From: Microbacterium mangrovi
GTDB taxonomy: Bacteria; Actinomycetota; Actinomycetes; Actinomycetales; Microbacteriaceae
Assembly (NCBI RefSeq): GCF_000802305.1
Contig: NZ_JTDK01000012.1
Location: 62,001 to 126,000, forward strand
DNA length: 64,000 bases
Direction of reading: 5' to 3'
The notes under the pieces are model-generated. The model saw only the letters and a list, made by a program, of their open reading frames with translations, made no database searches and had not been told where the DNA came from. A program made the position numbers and the translations under genes. The stretch's first letter is position 1, and each line of letters begins with the position of its first letter. Shown piece by piece: positions 41,590 through 50,435 of the stretch.

Positions 41590-42561
41590 TCAGCGCACGA
41601 CGACGGCGTTCGGGGCGGACACGTCGTACTGGTGGACCCCGGCCGGCGGTCGCGCCTTCATCGTCCGCTCGAGCACCGCGACCTTGTAGGTCGTCTGGTC
41701 CGCGCTCCCCCACACGACGATCGTGCCCGTCGGCCCGAGGGTGAAGGTCACGGCATCCGGACTCTGCGCCGACACCGCGGTGACCTTGTCGCGGATGGAT
41801 GCCGGCAGCGCCCGCATCACCTCGCCGATCGCCCGGAACGACGCCGAATCCACGCCGCCCGCGGTGATCTGGGCCACCCCCGACGGACGCGTCGGCGTCG
41901 TCGACAGCGCGACGCCGGCGGCATCCACCACGGTGTATCCGGCGCCCGTGCGGATGAATCCGACCGGCGTCCGCTCCACGATCCGCACCACCAGCTCGTG
42001 CGGCGGCACCGCCTCGAGGGTGTACGTCTCGACCATCGGGAACCGCACCAGCGCGGCCTTGATCACGCTCTGGTCGATCAGCGGGTACGGCTTGCCGAGC
42101 TCGCTGGACAGCGCCTTCTGCACGTCGGAGGCCTTCAGCGCGTGCGTGCCGGCGACCTCGATGGTCTGCACGGCGAACAGCGGGCTGTATGCGGCGGCGG
42201 TGCTGCCGCCGACGAGCAGCACGAATGCGGCGGCGATGCCGATCCAGATGCGGCGGCGGCGACGCTGCGCGGCGGTGAAGCGGCGCGCCTCGGACTGGAG
42301 GACCCGCCGACGCGCCCGTGCGGCGCGCCAGACGTCGCGCAGTCCGACGACGGGCTCGTCCGCCTCTGCCGTGTCGGACTCCGCAGGCTCGGCCTCCGGG
42401 GGGCGGCGTTCTTCGGCGGATGCCGCCGATTCGGCGCGCCCGTGCGGCTTCGTCCGGGGAAACGGCGCGACGAACGGCTGGTCGTCCTCGACCGTGTCGG
42501 TCGCTGCGGGCGCGCCGTTCAGCGGCCGCCGAGGCGGCTCGATCGGCGGCGGGCGGCGCAT
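41590..42561 (-). CDS. ftsQ: Cell division protein FtsQ/DivIB
   Basis: FtsQ links the divisome parts across the membrane. The 323-residue protein has a long charged cytosolic N-terminus (about 110 residues), one membrane helix (residues 115-137), a POTRA domain (LFAVQTIEVAGTHALKASDVQKAL) and the FtsQ beta domain (VRIVERTPVGFIRTG). Its ATG follows the murC stop by 4 bp. Confidence 0.92.
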   Translation of the reverse strand: MRRPPPIEPPRRPLNGAPAATDTVEDDQPFVAPFPRTKPHGRAESAASAEERRPPEAEPAESDTAEADEPVVGLRDVWRAARARRRVLQSEARRFTAAQRRRRRIWIGIAAAFVLLVGGSTAAAYSPLFAVQTIEVAGTHALKASDVQKALSSELGKPYPLIDQSVIKAALVRFPMVETYTLEAVPPHELVVRIVERTPVGFIRTGAGYTVVDAAGVALSTTPTRPSGVAQITAGGVDSASFRAIGEVMRALPASIRDKVTAVSAQSPDAVTFTLGPTGTIVVWGSADQTTYKVAVLERTMKARPPAGVHQYDVSAPNAVVVR

Positions 42562-42565
42562 CCGG

Positions 42566-43981
42566 TCACTCCCCGGCGCCGCCGGCCGGCCCCGCCTCTG
42601 CGAGAGCCGCCAGCACCTGCGGGATGATGAGGTACACGTTTCCGCATCCGAGCGTCACGACGAAGTCGCCCGGTCGCGCGATGGATGCCGTGTAGTCGGC
42701 CGCCTGCTGCCAGTCCGGCACGAAGTGCACGTGATCGGGGTCGGCGAACCGCGAGGAGACTGTCTCGCCGGTGACTCCGGGGATGGGGTCTTCGCGCGCG
42801 CCGTACACGTCGAGCATGACGGTGTGATCGGCGTACGCCTCGAGCACGTCGGCGAACTCCTGCGCCATGTGCTGGGTGCGCGAGTAGGTGTGCGGCTGCT
42901 GGATGGCGATGATCCGCCCGTCGCCGACGACGGTGCGCGCGGCGGCGAGGGCGGCTGCGACCTCCGTCGGGTGGTGCGCGTAGTCGTCGAAGACGCTGAC
43001 GCCGCGCTCGACGCCGTGCAGTTCGAAGCGTCGCACCGTTCCGGTGAAGCCCGTCACGGCCTGCGCCGCGTCGGCGAACGGCGTGCCGAGCGTGACGAGC
43101 ACGGCGACCGCGCCGGCCGCATTGACGGCATTGTGGACGCCGGCCACCTGCAGCTGCACGCGCACTTCGTCGCCCCGGTAGGTCAGGGTGCACGACACCG
43201 GTCCGTCCGTGCGCACCTCCGCGACCCGGACGTCGGCGTCGGGATCCAGACCGAAGCTCACCACGTTCCGATGCGACAGCTGTGCGCGCACCCGCTGCGC
43301 GCCCGCGTCGTCGGCCGAGATCACGACCGCCTCGCGAGCCTCCTGGGCGAAGCGTGCGAACGCGGCGTAGAAGGCCTCGTCGGTGCCGTAGTGGTCGAGG
43401 TGGTCGGGATCGACGTTGGTGATGAGGGCGATCGCCGTGTCGTACAGCAGGAACGTGCCGTCGGACTCGTCGGCCTCGATGACGAAGAGCTCGTCCGATC
43501 CGGTCGCGCTCGAGACGCCGAGCTGGGCGATGACGCCGCCGTTGACGAAGGTGGGTTCCTCGCCGAGGGCCTGGAGCGCGGTGACGATCATGCCCGTCGA
43601 CGTGGTCTTGCCGTGCGCACCCGCGACGGAGACCAGCCGGCGTCCGCCGATCAGCCAGTACAGCGCCTGCGAGCGGTGGATGACCGGAAGACCGCGCTCT
43701 TTCGCGGTCACGAACTCCGGGTTCTCCGGCCAGATCGCGCCGGTGTGGATGACCGTGTCGGCATCCCCGAGGTTGGCCGCGTCATGACCGACGTGCACGC
43801 GGGCGCCGAGAGCCTCCAGATCGCGCAGCGCCTTGCTGTCGGCGCGGTCGGAACCGGAGACGCGGATGCCGCGCTCGAGGAACATCCGGGCCAGGCCCGA
43901 CATTCCGGATCCGCCGATGCCGATGAAGTGCGCCGCCTCGATGCGCTCGGGAATGGGAAGGCTCAAATCGGGTCTGATCAT
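42566..43981 (-). CDS. murC: UDP-N-acetylmuramate--amino acid ligase
   Basis: MurC adds the first amino acid to UDP-MurNAc, usually L-Ala; Microbacteriaceae with type B peptidoglycan often have Gly at this position, so substrate choice is open. The 471-residue ligase has [12 protein letters not shown]-loop [27 protein letters not shown] and the C-terminal [19 protein letters not shown] box lies 9 nt upstream of the ATG in the 81-bp gap to murG. Confidence 0.96.
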   Translation of the reverse strand: MIRPDLSLPIPERIEAAHFIGIGGSGMSGLARMFLERGIRVSGSDRADSKALRDLEALGARVHVGHDAANLGDADTVIHTGAIWPENPEFVTAKERGLPVIHRSQALYWLIGGRRLVSVAGAHGKTTSTGMIVTALQALGEEPTFVNGGVIAQLGVSSATGSDELFVIEADESDGTFLLYDTAIALITNVDPDHLDHYGTDEAFYAAFARFAQEAREAVVISADDAGAQRVRAQLSHRNVVSFGLDPDADVRVAEVRTDGPVSCTLTYRGDEVRVQLQVAGVHNAVNAAGAVAVLVTLGTPFADAAQAVTGFTGTVRRFELHGVERGVSVFDDYAHHPTEVAAALAAARTVVGDGRIIAIQQPHTYSRTQHMAQEFADVLEAYADHTVMLDVYGAREDPIPGVTGETVSSRFADPDHVHFVPDWQQAADYTASIARPGDFVVTLGCGNVYLIIPQVLAALAEAGPAGGAGE

Positions 43982-44062
43982 GTCGCGTCAATCCTAATTT
44001 GCCGGGCTGAGGGCGGGATCAGGCCACGCCCGGCCAGCCTGAGGATCCGCCGGACGCCGGCG

Positions 44063-45136
44063 TCACCCGCGCAGGGCGCGGTCGATGAGCCCGATGACGT
44101 TCTCGGTGCCGCGCCGGGTCCCCGCCGTGCCGGCCGCCTCGCGCATCCGCGAAAGGGCGGCGTCGTCGGTCAGCAGCGGGACGATCTCGGTGCGCACGCG
44201 ATCGGCCGTGAACTCGCCGTCGGGGATGACCCGCGCGGCGCCCGCTGCGACCGCCGACCGGGCGTTCAGGCTCTGCTCCCCGTTGCCGACCGCATACGGC
44301 ACGTAGACCGCGGGGACGCCGAGCGCGCTGATCTCGCTCACCGTCGCCGCACCGGAGCGGGAGACGCAGAGGTCGGCGAGGGCGAACGCGAGGTCCATCC
44401 GGTCGACGTAGCGGCGCTGCGCGTAGCCGGCGACCCCGGGGTCGGGCAGCTCGGAGCGCTCCCCCGTGACGTGGATCAGCTGCCAGCCGGCATCCAGCAC
44501 GTCACGCCAGGCGCCGCCGAAGGCGTCGTTCAGCCGCTGTGCGCCGAGCGACCCGCCGAAGACGAGGAGGGTCGGCCGAGCGGCGTCCAGCCCGAAGAAC
44601 TCCGCGGCCTCGGCGCGGGCGGCGTCGCGGTCGAGATCGACGATCTCGCGCCGCAGCGGCATCCCCACGACCTCGCCGCCACGCAGGTTCGTGCCTTCGA
44701 AGGCGACACCGACCGCGGCCGCGCGGCGCGCGCCCAGGACGTTCGCCAGACCCGGCTTCGCGTTGGCCTCGTGCACCACGAACGGCACCTTCTCGCGGCG
44801 GGCCGCCACGTAGGCGGGCGCCGCGGCGTACCCGCCGAACCCGACCACGGCCTCGACGCCGCGCGTCCGGATGTGCTCGCGCACCTGCCCGACCGCGCGG
44901 TTGAACCGCTTCGGGAACGCCGCGGCCGCGCCGTTGGGCCGGCGCGGGAAGGGCACCTTGTCGACGATCAGCAGCTCGTATCCGCGCTCCGGGACGAGTC
45001 GCGCCTCCAGGCCCTCCTTCGTGCCGAGCACGAGGGTCTGCGCCTGCGGATCGCGCGCGCGCAGTCCGTCGGCGACGGCGAGGAGGGGGTTGACGTGTCC
45101 GGCGGTTCCTCCGCCGGCGAGCAGATACGTTGTCAC
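44063..45136 (-). CDS. murG: Lipid II synthase (N-acetylglucosaminyltransferase)
   Basis: MurG transfers GlcNAc to lipid I on the inner face of the membrane, giving lipid II. The 357-residue glycosyltransferase begins TTYLLAGGGTAGHVNPLLA and has GFGGYAAAPAYVAAR, HEANAKPGLAN, GGSLGAQRLND and SRSGAATVSEISALGVPAVYVPY. The GTG at 45136 overlaps the ftsW stop by 4 bp (GTGA). Confidence 0.96.
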   Translation of the reverse strand: MTTYLLAGGGTAGHVNPLLAVADGLRARDPQAQTLVLGTKEGLEARLVPERGYELLIVDKVPFPRRPNGAAAAFPKRFNRAVGQVREHIRTRGVEAVVGFGGYAAAPAYVAARREKVPFVVHEANAKPGLANVLGARRAAAVGVAFEGTNLRGGEVVGMPLRREIVDLDRDAARAEAAEFFGLDAARPTLLVFGGSLGAQRLNDAFGGAWRDVLDAGWQLIHVTGERSELPDPGVAGYAQRRYVDRMDLAFALADLCVSRSGAATVSEISALGVPAVYVPYAVGNGEQSLNARSAVAAGAARVIPDGEFTADRVRTEIVPLLTDDAALSRMREAAGTAGTRRGTENVIGLIDRALRG

Positions 45137-46365
45137 CGTGCGAGAGTACCGGAGCCCGGCTGGGTCCTCTCGGGCAGCGTGCGCGCGAAGCTGAGCAGGA
45201 TGCCGCATCCGACGAGCACCGCGACCAGGGACGTGCCGCCCTGCGACATGAACGGCAGCGGGACCCCCATCACCGGGAAGAGCTTCAGCACGACGGCGAT
45301 GTTGATCAGCGCCTCGCCGACGATCCAGATCGTGATGCCGCCGGCCACGATCCGCACGAACGGGTCGGTGGTCTTGCGGATGATGTGGAACGACCCGACC
45401 GCGAACAGGGTGAACAGAGCCAGGGCGACGATGCACCCGATGAGCCCGAGCTCCTCGCCGACGATCGCGAAGATGTAGTCGTTCGCCGCCGCCGGCAGCC
45501 AGTCGTACTTCTGCTTCGAGTTGCCGAGGCCCAGTCCGAAGACGCCGCCGCTGGCCAGGCCCCAGATGCCGTGCAGGGTCTGGTAGCACGTGCCGTAGTA
45601 GTTGGCCAGGCAGCTCGCGCTCGAGTCGGTGAAGCTCGCGATGCGGTGCATGCGGTTCGGACTGGTCACGACGAAGAACGCCAGCCCGGCCGCTCCGAGC
45701 AGGATCGGCAGGACGAACAGTCGCAGCCGCATGCCCGAGAAGAACAGGCAGGCGAGGAAGATCAGCGCCAGGATCATCGTGGTGCCGAGGTCTTTGCCGG
45801 CCATCACCGCCGCCATCACGATGAGCGTCACCGGGATCACCGGGATGAAAGCGTGCCGGGCCTGCGTCAGCAGCGGCTGCTTGCGGGCCAGCACCGCGCC
45901 GAGCCACACGGTGAGCGCGAGCTTGAGGAACTCCGCCGGCTGCGCCTGCAGACCGAAGATCCTGATCCAGCCGGTGTTGCCGTCGTTCGAGATGCCGAGG
46001 GGCGTGAACACCGTCAGCTGGAACAGGATCGCGAAGATCAGTGCCGGCCAGGCCATGCGCTTCCAGAATCTGACCGGCATCCGGCTGGCGATGAACATCA
46101 GCGGAAGGCCGATGGCCGCGAAGATCGCCTGCTTGACGAGCGCCCCGTACGGGTCGGCCCCGATCGCGGTGGAGGCGGCGGTCGTGGCCGACAGCACCAT
46201 CGTGAGGCCGAAGCCGGTCAGCAGCAGCGCCGTCGAGACGATGAGCACGAACTCGCTCGGCACCGGCGCGAACACGCGGCCCAGCACGATCCGGGCCGAG
46301 AGCCCGCGGCGCGGCTCAGACCGCGTCGCCCCCCGCGGGATCGGAGTCGCCTGCGTCGATGCCAC
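45133..46365 (-). CDS. ftsW: Septal peptidoglycan polymerase FtsW
   Basis: FtsW is the SEDS-family glycosyltransferase that works with FtsI. The 410-residue protein has ten membrane helices and SEDS motifs such as GAVLARKQPLLT, YDWLPAAANDYIFAIVGEELGLIG and MGVPLPFMSQGGTSLVAVL. The GTG start at 46365 lies 50 bp inside the murD 3' end, a longer overlap than elsewhere in the cluster. No better start is visible before the first helix. Confidence 0.94.
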   Translation of the reverse strand: MASTQATPIPRGATRSEPRRGLSARIVLGRVFAPVPSEFVLIVSTALLLTGFGLTMVLSATTAASTAIGADPYGALVKQAIFAAIGLPLMFIASRMPVRFWKRMAWPALIFAILFQLTVFTPLGISNDGNTGWIRIFGLQAQPAEFLKLALTVWLGAVLARKQPLLTQARHAFIPVIPVTLIVMAAVMAGKDLGTTMILALIFLACLFFSGMRLRLFVLPILLGAAGLAFFVVTSPNRMHRIASFTDSSASCLANYYGTCYQTLHGIWGLASGGVFGLGLGNSKQKYDWLPAAANDYIFAIVGEELGLIGCIVALALFTLFAVGSFHIIRKTTDPFVRIVAGGITIWIVGEALINIAVVLKLFPVMGVPLPFMSQGGTSLVAVLVGCGILLSFARTLPERTQPGSGTLAR

Positions 46366-47890
46366 CGGTCCCCCTCTCGTCGGCTGCGGCCGCCTGCCGG
46401 TCGATCCGCTGCGTCACCGCTTCGGCGAAGCGCCTCCCGCGGTCGGCGTAGGAGGAGAACTGGTCGAAGGAGGCCGCAGCAGGGGCGAGCAGAACCACGT
46501 CCCCGTCACGGGCCACCTGCGCCGCGTGCTCCACGACCTGCACCATGACCTCTTCAGTCTCACCCGCGACGATCTCGATCACCGGCACCCCGGGCGCGTG
46601 TCGCGCGAACGCCGAGACGATCGGCTCGCGGTCGGCTCCGATGACGATCGCAGCGCGCACGCCCGTGCCGCGGTCGGCCACGAGCTCGGCGATGTCGACG
46701 CCCTTGAGGAGACCGCCCACGACCCAGACGGCTCCGGGGTAGGCGGCCAGCGACGACGCGGCCGCGTGCGGATTGGTCGCCTTGGAGTCGTCCACCCAGG
46801 TGATGCCGCCGGAGACGGCGACCACCTCGATGCGGTGCGGATCGAGCCGGAAGGTGCGAAGCGCGTCGCGCACGGCGGCCGGCTCGATGTCGAACGCCAG
46901 CGCCAGGCCGGCGGCGGCGAGGATGTTCGCGACGATGTGCGGCGCCGCGAGCCCGCGCTCCGCGAGCTCGGCGACCGTGGCGATCTCCCGGGCGCTGGTG
47001 CGCCGATCGGCGAGGTACGCGCGGTCGACGAGGATGCCGTCCACCACCCCGAGGTCGCTCGGACCGGGAACGCCCAGGTCGAACCCGATCGCACGGGCGC
47101 CCTCGACGACGTCCGCTTCCTCGACCATCAGCCGGGTGGCGTCATCGGCCTTGTTGTAGACGCACGCAACACGCGTGCTGTCGTACACGTGCGCCTTCGC
47201 GTCGCGGTAGGCGTCGAACGAACCGTGCCATTCCAGGTGGTCGTCGGCGAGGTTCAGGCAGACGCTCGCGAACGGCGAGACCGACTGCGCCGACCCGTGC
47301 TGCAGGCCCAGGTACCAGAGCTGATGGCTGCTCAGCTCGACCACGAGCACGTCGAATCCGGCCGGGTCGCGCACCGCGTCCAGCACCGGCACGCCGATGT
47401 TGCCGCACGGCGCCGCGCGGAGGCCTCCGGCGACCAGCATGGACGCGGTCAGCTGGGTGGTCGTCGTCTTGCCGTTGGTCCCCGTGATGAGGACCCAGTC
47501 CGCCGGCGTGCCATCGGCTCGCAGGACCTTGTCGCGCACGCGCCAGGCCAGCTCCACGTCGCCCCACAGGGCGATGCCCTGCTGCCGGGCCCACACGATG
47601 ACGGAGTGATGAGGCGGGAAGCCCGGAGAGGCCACCACCACGTCCGGCGCGAAGGACACCAGGGCGTCGGGCACCTCGGCGAGCGGCCCGACGTGCAGGT
47701 CGGCGCCGATCACCGGAAGCAGGCGGGCGTACTCCTCGGACGCGCCCTCGGTGACCACGAGCACCGAGGCCCCGAGCTCCGCGAGCGTGTCGGCGGCCGA
47801 GAATCCGGTCACCGAGAGCCCGAGCACCGCGACCCGCAGGCCCTTCCAGTCGGCGTTCCAGCTGTTCAGCTCGGCCAGCGGAGCGGTCAT
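46316..47890 (-). CDS. murD: UDP-N-acetylmuramoyl-peptide--D-glutamate ligase
   Basis: MurD adds D-Glu to the growing peptide. The 524-residue protein has the P-loop GTNGKTTTTQL, GNIGVPVLD, VELSSHQL and VDDSKATNPHA. The C-terminus carries about 25 extra polar residues (ERGTGGIDAGDSDPAGG) encoded by the stretch that overlaps ftsW, which makes it longer than usual. The ATG overlaps the mraY stop by 4 bp. Confidence 0.96.
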   Translation of the reverse strand: MTAPLAELNSWNADWKGLRVAVLGLSVTGFSAADTLAELGASVLVVTEGASEEYARLLPVIGADLHVGPLAEVPDALVSFAPDVVVASPGFPPHHSVIVWARQQGIALWGDVELAWRVRDKVLRADGTPADWVLITGTNGKTTTTQLTASMLVAGGLRAAPCGNIGVPVLDAVRDPAGFDVLVVELSSHQLWYLGLQHGSAQSVSPFASVCLNLADDHLEWHGSFDAYRDAKAHVYDSTRVACVYNKADDATRLMVEEADVVEGARAIGFDLGVPGPSDLGVVDGILVDRAYLADRRTSAREIATVAELAERGLAAPHIVANILAAAGLALAFDIEPAAVRDALRTFRLDPHRIEVVAVSGGITWVDDSKATNPHAAASSLAAYPGAVWVVGGLLKGVDIAELVADRGTGVRAAIVIGADREPIVSAFARHAPGVPVIEIVAGETEEVMVQVVEHAAQVARDGDVVLLAPAAASFDQFSSYADRGRRFAEAVTQRIDRQAAAADERGTGGIDAGDSDPAGGDAV

Positions 47891-48990
47891 AGGTGGGTCA
47901 GCCATTCGACGTAGAAGAGTCCCACGCCGGTGACCGCGAGCATCCCCGCGATGATCCACAGACGAACGACGATCGTGATCTCGGGCCAGCCGAGGAACTC
48001 GAGGTGATGATGGAACGGGCTCATGAGGAACAGGCGCTTTCCGCGGGTGGCCTTGAAGTACAGCCGCTGCAGGATGACGCTCGCCGGTCCGAGGATGAAC
48101 AGGCCCGCGGTGACGACGGTGAGCAGCTCGGTGTGGCCGAGGATCGAGAGTGCGGCGATCACGCCGCCGATCGCCATCGATCCGACGTCGCCCATGAAGA
48201 CCTTGGCCTTCGGCGCGTTCCACCAGAGGAAGCCGACGAGCGCGCTCACGAACGAGGCCGCGATGATCGTCAGGTCCATGGGGTCGCGGGTGGAATAGCA
48301 CGCCGGCTCGTTGAGCGTGCCCAGCACGGCGGGGCAGGACTGGTTGAACTGCCAGAAGGTGGTGAGGCTCATCGCCGCGATGGTCAGGATGCCGGCCCCG
48401 GTGGCGAGCCCGTCGAGGCCGTCCGTGAGGTTGGTGCTGTTGGACCAGGCGACGCCGATGAAGGTGATCCACAGCAGGTAGACGATCCAGCCGATGATGA
48501 GACCCAGCGCCATGAACGACAGCAGCGGGATGTCCCGGAACACCGAGATGTAGGCGGAACCGGGGGTGTTGCCCGAGGCGTCGGGGAACAGCAGCGCGCC
48601 GATGCCGAAGGTGACGGTGACGAACACCTGGCCGGCGATCTTGCGCCAGCCCGACAGCCCCAGGCTGTTCTTGCGGTGGACCTTGAGGAAGTCGTCGATG
48701 AACCCGACGGCACCGAACCCCACCATCATCCAGATCACGAGGAGCCCGGATGCCGTGGGCGGGTTGTGGCCGACGTAGCAGCCGACGAGATAGCCGGTGA
48801 CGGATCCGGCGATGAAGATCGTGCCGCCCATCGTCGCGGTGCCGCGCTTCTCCTGATGCTGCGGATTGCCGAGCTCGGGCGTGCGGATCACCTGCGCCCA
48901 GCCCCACCGGCGGAACAGCCGCAGGAAGACAGGGGTCAGGAAGAGCGTGAATGCGAGCGAGATCGCCGAGGCCGTCAGGAGTGATCTCAC
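47887..48990 (-). CDS. mraY: Phospho-MurNAc-pentapeptide translocase
   Basis: MraY transfers phospho-MurNAc-pentapeptide to undecaprenyl phosphate, forming lipid I. The 367-residue protein has ten membrane helices and the active-site motifs FIDDFLKVHRKNSLGLS, NSTNLTDGLDGLA, FMGDVGSMAIGG and MSPFHHHLE. The GTG start at 48990 overlaps the murF stop by 4 bp. Confidence 0.97.
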   Translation of the reverse strand: MRSLLTASAISLAFTLFLTPVFLRLFRRWGWAQVIRTPELGNPQHQEKRGTATMGGTIFIAGSVTGYLVGCYVGHNPPTASGLLVIWMMVGFGAVGFIDDFLKVHRKNSLGLSGWRKIAGQVFVTVTFGIGALLFPDASGNTPGSAYISVFRDIPLLSFMALGLIIGWIVYLLWITFIGVAWSNSTNLTDGLDGLATGAGILTIAAMSLTTFWQFNQSCPAVLGTLNEPACYSTRDPMDLTIIAASFVSALVGFLWWNAPKAKVFMGDVGSMAIGGVIAALSILGHTELLTVVTAGLFILGPASVILQRLYFKATRGKRLFLMSPFHHHLEFLGWPEITIVVRLWIIAGMLAVTGVGLFYVEWLTHL

Positions 48991-50399
48991 GAGAACGATT
49001 CTCCCAGACGATCCCCCAGGAAACGCAGGCCGGCGGAGTTCGACGACTTCACCAGCACCCGGTCGCCGTCGCGCAGCTCGCCGACGAGGTAGTCGTACGC
49101 CTCGTCGGCGGTCGCGAAGAAGACCGCCTCGCTGTCCCAGGACCCCTCGGCCACGGCGGCCAGGTAGAGCCGGCGTGCCGCGTCGCCGACGACGACGATG
49201 CGCTGGATGCGCAGGCGCACGGCGAGCTCGCCGATGCGGTCGTGCTCCTCGCCGGCGTACTCGCCGAGTTCGCTCATCGCGCCGAGCACCGCGACGGTGC
49301 GCTCCCCCGGCGCGGTGATCTGCGCGAGGGTGCGCAGGGCGGCGGCCATGGAGTCGGGGCTCGCGTTGTACGCGTCGTTGATGATGCGCACCCGGTCCGA
49401 TCCGAGCGGCTGCATCCGCCAGCGCTCGGCGATCTGGACGGTCTGGAGGCGTTCCACGCAGGCGGCGAGCGATACGCCGAGCGCGGTCGCCGTCGCGATC
49501 GCGGCGAGGGCGTTCATGACGTGGTGCGCCCCGAGCACCCGGAGGTCGAGCCGCCGGGAGTCGTCGCCGACGGTGACCGTGCACGAGGTGCCGGACGAGT
49601 GGACTTCGATGTCGGTCGCACGCACGTCGGCGGACGGGCCGGTGCCGAACCAGCGCACCGCGGCATCCTGGGCGGCGGCCACGTCGGCCATCGCCGCCAC
49701 GCGGGAGTCGTCGGCGTTCAGCACGGCGGTGCCGCCCGGGCGCAGCGCCTGGACGAGTTCCGCCTTGGCCTTCTGGGTCGCCTCGATTCCGCCGAAGCCG
49801 CCGGCGTGGGCCATGCCGACCATGAGCACGACGCCGAAGTCGGGCCGCACCAGGCCGGCCAGACGCGCGATGGCTCCGGGGGCGCTCGCACCGAACTCGC
49901 TCACCAGATAGCGCGTGTCGTCCGTCACGCGCAGCATCGTCAGCGGTGCGCCGACCTCGTTGTTGTAGGACGCGATCGGCGAGATCGTCTCGCCCTCGTC
50001 CTGGAGGATGCGGGCGAGCAGGTTCTTGGTCGTCGTCTTGCCGTTGGACCCGGTGATCCCGACGATCTGCAGGCGGCCCCGGGCGCGCACGCGGGCGACG
50101 ACGACCCGGGCGAGGTCGGCGAGTGCCTGCACGGCATCGGCGACGACGATCTGCGAGACGGGGGCATCCACCTCGTGCTCCACGATCGCGAGCACCGCCC
50201 CGGCATCGACGGCCCCGGCGACGAACAGGTGCCCGTCGGTCGCCTCGCCCGGCTTGGCGACGAACACGGACCCGGGGGCCATGTTGCGCGAGTCGGTGTC
50301 GACGGTTCCGGTGATCTCGGTGTCGGGCGTGTCGGCTCCGTGGAGGAGCAGGCGACCCGCCGTGGCGTCGGAGATCTGAGCGAGAGTGAGTGCGATCAT
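48987..50399 (-). CDS. murF: UDP-MurNAc-tripeptide--D-Ala-D-Ala ligase
   Basis: MurF adds the D-Ala-D-Ala dipeptide. The 470-residue protein has the P-loop GSNGKTTTKNLL, the N-terminal substrate domain (TVDTDSRNMAPGSVFVAKPGEATDGHLF), INDAYNASPDSMAAAL and AVLGAMSELG. It directly follows ftsI (36-bp gap). murE, which usually precedes murF, is not here. Confidence 0.96.
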   Translation of the reverse strand: MIALTLAQISDATAGRLLLHGADTPDTEITGTVDTDSRNMAPGSVFVAKPGEATDGHLFVAGAVDAGAVLAIVEHEVDAPVSQIVVADAVQALADLARVVVARVRARGRLQIVGITGSNGKTTTKNLLARILQDEGETISPIASYNNEVGAPLTMLRVTDDTRYLVSEFGASAPGAIARLAGLVRPDFGVVLMVGMAHAGGFGGIEATQKAKAELVQALRPGGTAVLNADDSRVAAMADVAAAQDAAVRWFGTGPSADVRATDIEVHSSGTSCTVTVGDDSRRLDLRVLGAHHVMNALAAIATATALGVSLAACVERLQTVQIAERWRMQPLGSDRVRIINDAYNASPDSMAAALRTLAQITAPGERTVAVLGAMSELGEYAGEEHDRIGELAVRLRIQRIVVVGDAARRLYLAAVAEGSWDSEAVFFATADEAYDYLVGELRDGDRVLVKSSNSAGLRFLGDRLGESFS

Positions 50400-50435
50400 T
50401 GCCTGGGTGTCTTCGAAGTGCGCAAGCCGGCCGGG

